Shown: positions 30,851 through 39,764, numbered from the stretch's first letter. The stretch is 49,531 nt of DNA from Pseudomonadota bacterium (GCA_021802945.1 JAJZRE010000013.1:1-49531), one strand, 5' to 3'. Made by a program: numbers and translations. The notes: a model not told the origin generated them from the sequence alone.

Positions 30851-31219
30851 TCAGCGCACCGATCCGAAGGATGGATCCGCGTCGTGCGGCGCCTCGGGCA
30901 GGCCGGCAAGCCGCATGCCGACGCGCACCGGACCGCCCGGGAACAGCGTGTACAGCCACTGGCCGCCGCCCTCGGCTGCGAAATGCGCTTCGAGCTTCAG
31001 CAGGATACCGCGGGCATCCTGCCGGCTGCCGCCATGGTCGATGATGTGCTCCCGCAGCCAGTCCAGCACCCGGAAGTGGTCCCCGGTGAGGTCGATGCCT
31101 TCCGCGCGGGCCAGGTCGCGCGCGATTTCATGCGACCAGTCGTCGAGTTCGACCCAGTCGCCGTAATAGTTCTGTACGAGTTGCCGGCCCTCTGCGGCGG
31201 CCAGAATGGGATGCGTCAT
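30851..31219 (-). CDS. DsrC/TusE-fold protein without any cysteine
   Basis: A 122-residue protein that aligns along its length with TusE/DsrC sulfur-relay proteins: WVELDDWSHEIARDLARAEGI, LTGDHFRVLDWLREH, and WLYTLFPGGPVR followed by AGLPEAP. TusE and DsrC carry persulfide or trisulfide on a Cys in the C-terminal arm. Here that arm ends PSFGSVR and the whole protein has no Cys, so sulfur transfer by the known route is impossible. Cys-free relatives are known in sulfur bacteria and have been proposed to be regulatory. ATG 31219 has AGGTGG five bases upstream, better than GTG 31228. It is the last gene of the hsp20 operon, 12 bp after hsp20 A. Function unknown. Confidence 0.75.
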   Translation of the reverse strand: MTHPILAAAEGRQLVQNYYGDWVELDDWSHEIARDLARAEGIDLTGDHFRVLDWLREHIIDHGGSRQDARGILLKLEAHFAAEGGGQWLYTLFPGGPVRVGMRLAGLPEAPHDADPSFGSVR

Positions 31220-31231
31220 GGCGGCCACCTT

Positions 31232-31738
31232 TCACTCGATCTTGATGCTGACCGACCGGGGCCTGCCGACGTGCTGCTTGGGCAGCTCCACCTTGAGCAC
31301 ACCGTTGCGGTAGCTGGCTACCGCTTCCTCGGCCTTGACCGCTACCGGCAGCGGCACCGCGCGGCGGAAGGCGCCGTAGGCGCATTGCATCACCCGCCAG
31401 CGCCCCTCGGTGTTTTCACTCTGGAAGCGTTTCTCTCCGGACACTATCAGGGCGTCGTCCAGCACCTGAATGTCCAGCGCCTCTTTTTCCAGTCCCGGCA
31501 CTTCCAGCCTGACCACCAGGCGCTGGTCGTCCTCGAACACGTCGCCGCCCAGCATCGACCAGCCGCGGGTGGGCAGCCAGGATACGTCGTCTACGTTGCC
31601 GGTGTCCGGCAGGTCGGTTTTTTCACTGGGCCTGAACCGGGTCAGCGCGCCGCCGGCCGACTGCAGCAGGTGCCGCCAGCCTTCGGCGAGACTGTCCCAG
31701 AATGCGCCCACGTTTTCCTTCAGGTTTTCCAGTTTCAT
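31232..31738 (-). CDS. small heat-shock protein Hsp20 (A), long N-terminal arm
   Basis: A 168-residue ATP-independent holdase. The N-terminal arm (residues about 1-60) is Trp-rich and amphipathic: AFWDSLAEGWRHLLQSAGG. The alpha-crystallin domain follows, with EVPGLEKEALDIQVLDDALIVSG, the hallmark YRNGVLKVELPK, and a C-terminal I-x-I anchor (SIKIE). Start ATG 31738 with GGGAG upstream. Third gene of the hsp20 operon; the arm differs strongly from its two neighbours, suggesting a separate substrate range or mixed oligomers. Confidence 0.92.
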   Translation of the reverse strand: MKLENLKENVGAFWDSLAEGWRHLLQSAGGALTRFRPSEKTDLPDTGNVDDVSWLPTRGWSMLGGDVFEDDQRLVVRLEVPGLEKEALDIQVLDDALIVSGEKRFQSENTEGRWRVMQCAYGAFRRAVPLPVAVKAEEAVASYRNGVLKVELPKQHVGRPRSVSIKIE

Positions 31739-31788
31739 GATGATCTCCCGGTGCAAAATCAGCCGGCCGGATCGTCGGCCGGCACGCT

Positions 31789-32160
31789 TCAGGCTGCCTG
31801 GATGGCGATCTTGCGCGCCTGCGCGTGCGCCGCCTTGGGAATGCGCAGCTTCAGCACGCCATCGCGGAACTCGGCACTCACTTTCTCGCTGTCCAGTTCC
31901 TTCGACAGGGTGAATGCCCGGCGGTAGCGGGGCAGGCCGACCTCAGCATGGCTCGCCTTCAGGTCTTCTGGCGTGTTCAGCAGCATATCGCCCTCGATGG
32001 TGAGGGTATCGGCTTCTATCTGCAGGCTGAGCTTGTCCTTCGGCACGCCGGGCAGGTCGGCGTAGAGGGTGATGCCGTTGGCATCCTCGATCACATCCAC
32101 GGGCGGCAGCAGGGCCGCATTCTCGTGCTGGGTTTCAGCAACCTGGGTCTTGTCGGTCAT
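31789..32160 (-). CDS. small heat-shock protein Hsp20 (B), minimal form
   Basis: A 123-residue Hsp20 that is almost only alpha-crystallin domain. PPVDVIEDANGITLYADLPGVPKDKL opens the domain at about residue 19, FRDGVLKLRIPK is the GVL motif, and the tail ends with I-x-I (KIAIQAA). The very short N-terminal arm limits self-assembly in most sHsps, so it may work by joining larger oligomers with its neighbours. It lies 12 bp after hsp20 C and 50 bp before hsp20 A. Confidence 0.92.
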   Translation of the reverse strand: MTDKTQVAETQHENAALLPPVDVIEDANGITLYADLPGVPKDKLSLQIEADTLTIEGDMLLNTPEDLKASHAEVGLPRYRRAFTLSKELDSEKVSAEFRDGVLKLRIPKAAHAQARKIAIQAA

Positions 32161-32172
32161 GGCTGGGCTCCT

Positions 32173-32607
32173 TCATTGAATGGTGATACGCCGGGGCCGG
32201 GAGGCCTCCCTGCGGCCCACGCTGATGGTCAGCACGCCGTCGCCGTATCGGGCGGAAGCACTGTTGGCGTCCACGTCGTCAGGCAGGGACACGACCCGGC
32301 GGAAGCGGCCGGCGAAGCGCTCGTCGGTATGCACGGCGGCCTGCTCCGGCACGTCCTCCGCCTTGCGTTCGCCGCTGATGGTGAGCACGCCTTTCTCGAT
32401 CTGCACGTCGAGGCTATCGGGCTCGATGCCTGGAACAAAGGCATAGACTTCCACCGAGCGCGGCGTGCTGCCTACGTTCATGGCCGGGAAACCGTGGGTC
32501 ATGCCGCGGATGCTGGGGGACAGATCGAGCGCCTGATGCCGCAGCGCGCGTTGCAGGCGATCCATTTCCGCGAACAGGTCGCGGGGAAACAGGGTGCGAT
32601 ACAACAT
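32173..32607 (-). CDS. small heat-shock protein Hsp20 (C), first gene of operon
   Basis: A 144-residue Hsp20. The arm begins LYRTLFPRDLFAEMDRLQRALRH, similar to IbpA/HspH-type arms, then NVGSTPRSVEVYAFVPGIEPDSLDVQIEKG, YGDGVLTISVGR and a C-terminal I-x-I (RITIQ). The ATG at 32607 is fixed by a perfect AGGAGG. A 7-bp hairpin in the leader (32636-32653) lies near the predicted transcript 5' end but does not cover the ribosome site, and no ROSE-type thermometer motif was seen. Transcribed from the RpoH-like promoter at 32662-32689. Confidence 0.92.
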   Translation of the reverse strand: MLYRTLFPRDLFAEMDRLQRALRHQALDLSPSIRGMTHGFPAMNVGSTPRSVEVYAFVPGIEPDSLDVQIEKGVLTISGERKAEDVPEQAAVHTDERFAGRFRRVVSLPDDVDANSASARYGDGVLTISVGRREASRPRRITIQ

Positions 32608-32661
32608 GTTCGAACCTCCTTTACGGTATTTGCGCGAGCGGCCCATGCCGCTCCTGCCATA

Positions 32662-32689
32662 TAAATTGGGGGGACTGGGATGATTTCAA
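32662..32689 (-). promoter_or_regulatory. RpoH (sigma-32) promoter of the hsp20-DsrC-like operon
   Basis: On the minus strand: -35 TTGAAA (32684-32689), a 12-bp spacer, -10 CCCCAATTTA (32662-32671), close to CTTGAAA-N11-16-CCCCATNTA. Predicted start near 32655, 48 bases before hsp20 C. The -35 is one arm of the palindrome TTTCAATAGCTTGAAA shared with the divergent promoter. Confidence 0.75.
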
Positions 32690-32692
32690 TAG

Positions 32693-32722
32693 CTTGAAAC
32701 GCGCATCGCCGTTTCCCATATT
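32693..32722 (+). promoter_or_regulatory. RpoH (sigma-32) promoter of the psiE-like gene
   Basis: -35 CTTGAAA (32693-32699, exact), a 14-bp spacer, -10 TCCCATATT (32714-32722), one mismatch to CCCCATNT. Predicted start near 32730, giving a leader of about 165 bases. Back to back with the hsp20 promoter. Confidence 0.65.
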
Positions 32723-32895
32723 GCAATGGCTAACCCAGGCTCGATTGTTTGGGTTGAAGCCGGAAGAAAGCGGGTTCCCGCATAGCGGGCGTGCGGCCGG
32801 GGCGCGGCGTTCTGCGGATATGCACCGATGCGCGCCCATCAGGGAGAACAGCGACACTGACGGTTTCCACGAGGCGCCACGAAGGGAGACATTAC

Positions 32896-33417
32896 ATGGC
32901 CAATCAACGCAAACGATCCGACCTGCAACGGCTCTACAAGGAATGGAGCGTGATGACTTTCTACGAACGCTTCGAGCAGGTCGTCGCACTCATTCTGTCC
33001 GCAACGATCGCCGTCATCGTAGTGGTATCCCTCGTCCAGCTCGTCCGCACGGTATTCACCCTGCTGTTCCTGGAAGCCTTCAATCCGCTCGATCACCAGG
33101 TTTTCCAGACCGTGTTCGGCATGATCATGACCCTGCTTATCGCCATGGAATTCAAGCACTCCATCATCAAGGTCGCCTTGCGCCGCGACAGCATCATCCA
33201 GGTGAAGACGGTGGTGCTCATCGCGCTCATCGCGCTCGCCCGCAAGTTCGTCATTCTCGATCCGGACAGCGGGCCGGCCAAGGTCGCCGCACTGGCGGGC
33301 GCCAGCCTGGCGCTGGGCGTGGTCTACTGGTTGCTGCTGCGGGCGCAGGACGATCACGAAGCGACAGCCAGCCGTTCCGAACCGGAGACCGCCGCAAATA
33401 CCGGCAAAACTGTCTGA
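32896..33417 (+). CDS. PsiE-family membrane protein
   Basis: A 173-residue protein of the phosphate-starvation-inducible PsiE family. Four hydrophobic segments (about residues 25-50, 65-85, 100-120, 130-150) surround the family core MEFKHSIIKVALRR and IALARKFVILD. E. coli psiE responds to phosphate and cAMP-CRP, and PsiE homologues occur in the heat-resistance island tLST; the molecular function is unknown. The ATG at 32896 with GAAGGGAG upstream is chosen over an in-frame start at 32791. It is divergent from the hsp20 operon and has an RpoH-like promoter, so here it is probably heat-shock induced. Confidence 0.8.
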   Translation: MANQRKRSDLQRLYKEWSVMTFYERFEQVVALILSATIAVIVVVSLVQLVRTVFTLLFLEAFNPLDHQVFQTVFGMIMTLLIAMEFKHSIIKVALRRDSIIQVKTVVLIALIALARKFVILDPDSGPAKVAALAGASLALGVVYWLLLRAQDDHEATASRSEPETAANTGKTV

Positions 33418-33486
33418 CGGGTGTTTCACCGGGAAAGCGTCCTCTGCCGGGAACGGGCGCATTGGCCTGGCGGTCGTCACGGGCGC

Positions 33487-33510
33487 AAAAAAGCCGGCCC
33501 GGAGGCCGGC
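33487..33510 (-). terminator. intrinsic terminator of grpE-dnaK
   Basis: Read on the minus strand: a 7-bp stem GCCGGCC/GGCCGGC with a 4-base loop, then six T. It lies 94 bp after the dnaK stop and would separate the grpE-dnaK transcript from the hsp20 region. On the plus strand, after the psiE-like gene, the same hairpin lacks a U-tract. Confidence 0.8.
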
Positions 33511-33603
33511 TGCATGACAGAAGCGGAACGGCACGACACGCCGGCCGGTTTTGTATGCTTGCAGGACCTGGCTCGGTCCTGAATACTCAGCTCGCTGCCA
33601 TCC

Positions 33604-35529
<1,926 letters not shown>

Positions 35530-35565
35530 GATGCGTTCCTTCTAAGAGAGATTGAATTGATTCGA

Positions 35566-35593
35566 ATGTGGGGGAGGTCAGACTTAATTCAAG
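35566..35593 (-). promoter_or_regulatory. RpoH (sigma-32) promoter of dnaK
   Basis: On the minus strand: -35 CTTGAAT (35587-35593), a 13-bp spacer, -10 CCCCACAT (35566-35573). It lies in the grpE-dnaK gap, with the predicted start about 30 bases before dnaK. It lets dnaK be made in excess of grpE. Confidence 0.65.
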
Positions 35594-35602
35594 ACGTTGT
35601 GC

Positions 35603-36124
35603 TCAAGCATCCTTGCCCTTGGCCACCATCACCAGCGCCGGCCGCAGCGTGCGCTCGTTCAGGCGGTAGCCCTTTTGCAGCACCGTCACCACGGTGTTGG
35701 CCGGCTGGTCGGACTCGACCATCTGGATCGCCTGGTGCTGATGCGGATCGAATTTCTCGCCCAGCGGGTCGATGTCGATGAGGTTGAACTTGCCGAACGC
35801 GGCCACCAGCTGCTTCAGGGTCAGCTCGACGCCGTCCTTCATGTTTTCAACGCTCGGCGACTCGACCGCCAGCGCGGCCTCCAGGCTGTCCTTCACCGCC
35901 AGCAGTTCGCCGGCGAAGTTCTCCACCGCAAACTTGCGCGCCTTGTCCACGTCTTCCGCCGCGCGGCGCCGCATGTTCTCGGTTTCAGCCTTGGCACGCA
36001 ACCACGCATCGTGGTGCTCGGCGGCCTGGAGTTCGGCTGCTTTCAGCAATTCCTCCAGGCTGGGCATGCTTTCCTTTTCCGGTCGGGTGGCTGAAGTCGT
36101 GTCGGTGTTCAGTTCGTCCTGCAT
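35603..36124 (-). CDS. grpE: nucleotide exchange factor GrpE
   Basis: A 173-residue DnaK cochaperone releasing ADP. The long N-terminal coiled coil (residues about 15-75: [39 protein letters not shown]) is followed by the beta domain with [14 protein letters not shown] and [23 protein letters not shown]. The ATG at 36124, preceded by GGGAG, is preferred over an in-frame TTG at 36136. First gene of the chaperone cluster. Confidence 0.96.
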   Translation of the reverse strand: MQDELNTDTTSATRPEKESMPSLEELLKAAELQAAEHHDAWLRAKAETENMRRRAAEDVDKARKFAVENFAGELLAVKDSLEAALAVESPSVENMKDGVELTLKQLVAAFGKFNLIDIDPLGEKFDPHQHQAIQMVESDQPANTVVTVLQKGYRLNERTLRPALVMVAKGKDA

Positions 36125-36152
36125 GTGGGCTCCCAATTGGTACTGGCGGGAG

Positions 36153-36180
36153 AACTGGGGACGAACGAGCGGGATTCAAG
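36153..36180 (-). promoter_or_regulatory. RpoH (sigma-32) promoter of grpE
   Basis: On the minus strand: -35 CTTGAAT (36174-36180), a 13-bp spacer, -10 CCCCAGTT (36153-36160). Predicted start near 36146, about 22 bases before grpE. Confidence 0.65.
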
Positions 36181-36238
36181 GGGCAAACGTCATTTTTTCT
36201 GTTCCCGCGCCGCCGGGAAGCGCGTTACCCACTCCAAT

Positions 36239-36267
36239 TTGCCGCGCGCGGGGCCTTCCGGTATGAT
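36239..36267 (+). promoter_or_regulatory. sigma-70 promoter of tRNA-Ser
   Basis: -35 TTGCCG (36239-36244), a 17-bp spacer, -10 TATGAT (36262-36267), then a GC-rich discriminator (GCGCCGC) typical of stable-RNA promoters under stringent control. It starts about 8-11 bases before the tRNA. Confidence 0.65.
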
Positions 36268-36278
36268 GCGCCGCTCTC

Positions 36279-36369
36279 GGAGAGGTGGATGAGTGGTTTA
36301 AGTCGCACGCCTGGAAAGCGTGTTCAGGATAATATCCTGACGGGGGTTCGAATCCCCCCCTCTCCGCCA
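36279..36369 (+). tRNA. tRNA-Ser (anticodon GGA)
   Basis: A 91-base class II tRNA. The acceptor stem GGAGAGG pairs with CCTCTCC, followed by discriminator G and encoded CCA. The anticodon loop CTGGAAA has GGA at 36313-36315, the long variable arm is TCAGGATAATATCCTGA, and the T-arm is GGGGGTTCGAATCCCCC. GGA reads UCC and UCU serine codons. The GT2 operon begins 30 bases downstream. Confidence 0.97.
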
Positions 36370-36398
36370 CACACCTATCAACTGCCACGCTGAACACG

Positions 36399-37148
36399 AT
36401 GCCGAAACATGCCTACCACGGCAGGCTTTCCGTGGTTGTACCCGTCAAGAACGAGCAGGACAACGTCGAGCCCCTGGTGCGCGAAATCGCGGCGGCGCTG
36501 TCCGGCAACACCACGTTCGAAATCCTCTACATCGACGACGGCAGCACCGATGCGACCCAGGCACGCCTGCAGGCGCTCAAGGCCGAGTTTCCGATGCTGC
36601 GGGTGATCCGCCACCGCGCCTCGTGCGGGCAGAGCCGGGCCGTGACCACGGGCGTGAACGCGGCGCGCCACGAGTGGATCGCCACCCTCGACGGCGATGG
36701 ACAGAACGATCCGGCCGACATTCCAGCGCTGCTCGCCCAATTGACCAATCCTTCGCAGCCCGCCAATCTGGAGTTGCTGGCGGGCTGGCGCGCCAAGCGC
36801 AACGACACCTTCCTGCGCCGCGTCTCTTCAAGAATCGCCAACGGCGTGCGCTCGCGCATGCTGAGGGACAACACGCCGGACACCGGCTGCGGCCTCAAGG
36901 TCTTTGCCCGCGAGACGTTTCTGCAACTTCCCAATTTCGATCACATGCACCGTTTCCTGCCGGCGCTGGTGATGCGCAACGGCGGCGCGGTGGTGTCGGT
37001 GCCGGTGCATCACCGCGCGCGCGAACGCGGCACCTCCAAGTACGGCGTGCACAACCGCCTGTGGGTGGGGATCGTCGACCTGTTCGGCGTGGCCTGGCTG
37101 CAGCGTCGGGTGCGCCTGCCGATCGTCGAGCCCGATTCAGACGTATAG
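36399..37148 (+). CDS. glycosyltransferase family 2, polyprenyl-phosphate type
   Basis: A 249-residue GT-A enzyme like DPM1/ArnC. SVVVPVKNEQDNVEPLV starts the nucleotide-sugar domain, followed by IDDGSTDAT and the metal/acceptor motif LDGDGQNDP. A DTGCGLKVFARE segment is shared with dolichol-phosphate-mannose-type enzymes. There are no C-terminal membrane helices, so it is peripheral. It probably moves a sugar from a nucleotide donor to undecaprenyl phosphate on the cytoplasmic face. Its stop abuts the VTT gene start; with GT83 it forms a three-gene operon after tRNA-Ser. The sugar is unknown. Confidence 0.85.
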   Translation: MPKHAYHGRLSVVVPVKNEQDNVEPLVREIAAALSGNTTFEILYIDDGSTDATQARLQALKAEFPMLRVIRHRASCGQSRAVTTGVNAARHEWIATLDGDGQNDPADIPALLAQLTNPSQPANLELLAGWRAKRNDTFLRRVSSRIANGVRSRMLRDNTPDTGCGLKVFARETFLQLPNFDHMHRFLPALVMRNGGAVVSVPVHHRARERGTSKYGVHNRLWVGIVDLFGVAWLQRRVRLPIVEPDSDV

Positions 37149-37868
37149 ATGAAGGCGCGCGTCATCGTCAAAGGCCTGGCGCTGATCATCAGTTTGGCGT
37201 TGCTGGGCTACCTGTTCAAATCCAGCGATCTGGGCAGCAGCGTCAACGAGGCCTGGATCGATGCGAGGGTGCGCGGGCACGGTGTCAACGGTGCGCTGCT
37301 GTTCCTGCTCATGGGCGGGATTTTTACCGCAATCGGCCTGCCGCGCCAGATCATCGCCTTTCTCGGCGGCTATGCCTTCAGCATCGGGCTGGGCACGCTG
37401 CTCGGCGCGCTCGCCGCGTTGCTGGGCTGCATGTTGAGTTTCGGCTATGCACGCCTGTTCGGCAAAGGCCTGCTGCGTGCGCGGCTGGGCGAGCGCGCCG
37501 GGCGCTTCGACCGCTTCATACACGACCATCCCTTTTCCATGACGGTGCTGGTTCGCCTGCTGCCCGTCGGCAACAACCTGCTGACCAATCTGGCGGCGGG
37601 CATCTCCAGCATCCGTCCGATGCGCTTCCTTGCCGGCACGTTCCTTGGTTATCTGCCGCAGACACTGGTGTTCGCGCTGGTTGGCAGCGGCGTCCAGATT
37701 GCGCCGGCCCTCAAACTCGCACTTGCCATCGGCCTGTTCCTGGTCTCGGGAATACTGGGCGCCTACCTTTACCGGCATTTCCGCCACGGCCAGAGCCTCG
37801 ACGCGCAGATCGATGCGGCGCTGGATGAAACTGATAGCGAGAATCATGAACCCACAACGCACTCCTGA
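37149..37868 (+). CDS. TVP38/TMEM64 (VTT, DedA-like) membrane protein
   Basis: A 239-residue integral membrane protein with about six hydrophobic segments and the VTT-domain signature: GGIFTAIGLPRQIIAFLGGYAF, RLLPVGNNLLTNLAAGISSI and FLAGTFLGYLPQTL. VTT/DedA proteins include lipid scramblases, and some DedA members recycle undecaprenyl phosphate across the membrane. Placement between a lipid-linked-sugar synthase and a periplasmic transferase makes a carrier-flipping role plausible but unproven. It starts the base after the GT2 stop, and its end overlaps GT83 by 23 bp. Confidence 0.85.
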   Translation: MKARVIVKGLALIISLALLGYLFKSSDLGSSVNEAWIDARVRGHGVNGALLFLLMGGIFTAIGLPRQIIAFLGGYAFSIGLGTLLGALAALLGCMLSFGYARLFGKGLLRARLGERAGRFDRFIHDHPFSMTVLVRLLPVGNNLLTNLAAGISSIRPMRFLAGTFLGYLPQTLVFALVGSGVQIAPALKLALAIGLFLVSGILGAYLYRHFRHGQSLDAQIDAALDETDSENHEPTTHS

Positions 37869-39456
37869 CGCCTCCGGGCGCAACCTGCTGCTATTCAGCC
37901 TGCTGCTGCTGGCTGCGTTGACTCTGGTGGCGATCCTGACGCGCCCGCTGACCCCGATCGACGAGACGCGCTACGTCAGTGCCGCGTGGGAAATGTGGCT
38001 GCGTGGCGATTTCCTGGTGCCGTTCAAGAACGGCGCGCCCTACAGCGACAAGCCGCCTTTCCTGTTCTGGATGTTCCAGGCCGGCTGGGCGCTGTTCGGC
38101 GTCAACGACTGGTGGCCGCGCCTGGTGCTGCCGCTGTTTTCCGCCGGCGGGCTGCTGCTGACGTACGGCCTCGGCCGCCGCCTGTGGCCGCGGCATGCCG
38201 GGCTCGGCGGGCAGGCCGCACTGGTGCTGGCGAGCGCGCTGTTGTGGATCGTGTTTTCCACCTCGGTCATGTTCGACGTGTTGCTGACCTTCTGGGCGCT
38301 GCTCGGCCTGCATGGCCTGCTCGACGCCACCGACGGGAAGCGCAGCGGCTTTGCGCTGCTGGGCGTCGCGATCGGCCTTGGCGTGCTGACCAAGGGGCCG
38401 GTCATCCTGCTGCATCTGTTGCCAGTCGCCGCGCTGGCGCCATGGTGGAATCCGGGCTTGCGCTGGGGACGCTGGTTCGTCGGGATCCTGCTCGCGGTGC
38501 TGCTGGGCGCGGCGATCGCGCTGGCGTGGGCGCTGCCGGCCGGGATGGCGGGCGGAGAGGCCTATCGCAACGCGATTTTCTGGGGGCAGACCGCCAACCG
38601 CATGGTCGAGTCCTTCGCGCACCGGCGCCCGTTCTGGTGGTACGTGCCCTTGCTGCCGCTGCTGCTGTTTCCCTGGTTCGCCTGGCCGGCATGGTGGAAG
38701 GCGCTGGCACGTCACCGCCGCGCCGGCCTCGACCGCGGGTCGCGCTTTTGTCTGGCCTGGATGCTGCCGGTGTTCGTCGCCTTTTGTTTCATCAGCGGCA
38801 AGCAGCCGCATTATCTGGTGCCCTTGTTTCCCGCCTTTGCGCTGCTGACGTCACGCGTGCTGGCCGAGCGTGCCGACGCCCGTGTGGGGTTGCCGGCGCT
38901 GCTGGCGGCGGCGCTGGGCGGCGTGATGATCCTGGCCGCAAGCGGGCAGATCCAGGCGCTGCGCAGTCAGGTTGTGGCGCTGCCGCCCGTCTGGCCGGGT
39001 GCGGTCTTGATCGTGCTGGCCGGGGTCGTTTGGATGGCCGGCCGGCGCGGCGTGGCGCCGGTACCGAATCTGGCGCTGCTGGGCGCGGCCTTGATGGTCC
39101 TGGTGCAAGTGGACGCGATGCATTCGATCGAACCCAAATACGACGTCAAGCCGATGGCGCTCGCGATCAGGCAGGTGCAGGACGAAGGCCGGCCGGTTGC
39201 GAATATTGCGACCTACCACGCGCAATACCAGTTTCTCGGCAGGCTCGAAAGGCCGCTGGTGGAGGTGACGGGTGCGAGCGCGACGCAGTGGCTTGCAGCC
39301 CATCCGGAAGGCTATGCCGTGGTGTATCTGCACGGCAGCCGAAAAGTGGACGCGATTCCCGCACGCTACAAGCAGGCCTATCGCGGGGATAACGCAGTCC
39401 TGGTGGATGCGCGAACGGCGGCCAAGCTGCTGCTGGCCGCTTCTGCCGACGAATAG
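37846..39456 (+). CDS. GT83 (ArnT-like) polyprenyl-phosphate-sugar transferase
   Basis: A 536-residue membrane glycosyltransferase with about 11-12 hydrophobic segments. The first periplasmic loop carries PIDETRYVSAAWEMW, and NGAPYSDKPPFLFW is a clear ArnT/PMT-superfamily motif; GVLTKGP and SGKQPHYLVPLFP follow. ArnT moves aminoarabinose from an undecaprenyl carrier to lipid A; other GT83 enzymes add different sugars. The hydrophilic tail from about residue 430 lies outside the membrane. No arn biosynthesis genes are in the window, so the sugar and acceptor are open. The start at 37846 lies inside the VTT gene. Confidence 0.88.
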   Translation: MNPQRTPDASGRNLLLFSLLLLAALTLVAILTRPLTPIDETRYVSAAWEMWLRGDFLVPFKNGAPYSDKPPFLFWMFQAGWALFGVNDWWPRLVLPLFSAGGLLLTYGLGRRLWPRHAGLGGQAALVLASALLWIVFSTSVMFDVLLTFWALLGLHGLLDATDGKRSGFALLGVAIGLGVLTKGPVILLHLLPVAALAPWWNPGLRWGRWFVGILLAVLLGAAIALAWALPAGMAGGEAYRNAIFWGQTANRMVESFAHRRPFWWYVPLLPLLLFPWFAWPAWWKALARHRRAGLDRGSRFCLAWMLPVFVAFCFISGKQPHYLVPLFPAFALLTSRVLAERADARVGLPALLAAALGGVMILAASGQIQALRSQVVALPPVWPGAVLIVLAGVVWMAGRRGVAPVPNLALLGAALMVLVQVDAMHSIEPKYDVKPMALAIRQVQDEGRPVANIATYHAQYQFLGRLERPLVEVTGASATQWLAAHPEGYAVVYLHGSRKVDAIPARYKQAYRGDNAVLVDARTAAKLLLAASADE

Positions 39457-39462
39457 CGGAGC

Positions 39463-39705
39463 TTACGCCTCGGCGTCGCGCTGCGGCAGCACCACTTCGC
39501 GCGAGGGCGAAATGGTCGAGATGGCGTGCTTGAAGATCATCTGGGCAGCCTGATCCTGCCCCTTCAGCAGCACCACAAACTGATCGAACGATTCGATCCG
39601 TCCCATCAGCTTGATCCCGTTGACGAGAAACACCGACACCGGAATGCGCTCCTTGCGCAGGGTGTTGAGGAAAACGTCTTGCAGGTGGTTGTATTCTTTG
39701 GCCAT
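39463..39705 (-). CDS. hfq: RNA chaperone Hfq, divergent form
   Basis: An 80-residue Sm-fold protein with both Sm motifs: [40 protein letters not shown] and [14 protein letters not shown]. The family is clear. It differs from textbook Hfq at sites that touch RNA: SVFLVNG for SIYLVNG (distal face), IKLMG for IKLQG, FKHA for YKHA (proximal pore), and TLRKER for ALRRER (rim). It also has a two-residue insertion in the loop before the second motif and a very short C-tail. It is not beside miaA or hflX; it follows the parvulin gene. It could be the only Hfq or a second paralogue. Confidence 0.88.
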   Translation of the reverse strand: MAKEYNHLQDVFLNTLRKERIPVSVFLVNGIKLMGRIESFDQFVVLLKGQDQAAQMIFKHAISTISPSREVVLPQRDAEA

Positions 39706-39728
39706 GGTCGGCTCCCTATCAGGTGAAG

Positions 39729-39747
39729 GCGAGGCGGGAAGCCTCGC
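39729..39747. repeat. hairpin in the parvulin-hfq gap
   Basis: GCGAGGC, loop GGGAA, GCCTCGC, followed on the plus strand by TTAATATTATT. On the minus strand it sits between the parvulin stop and the hfq ribosome site. It may terminate the plus-strand GT83 transcript or act as a processing or attenuating stem ahead of hfq. Confidence 0.45.
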
Positions 39748-39764
39748 TTAATATTATTAGCGGA

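Noticed and set aside
32608-32655. RNA thermometer in the hsp20 leader
   Set aside because: The one clear stem (32636-32653) does not cover the AGGAGG, and no ROSE or FourU pattern was found.
36279-36369. tRNA-Ser as an integration site of a mobile element
   Set aside because: No integrase and no second copy of the tRNA 3' end were seen downstream; composition of the GT operon resembles its surroundings.
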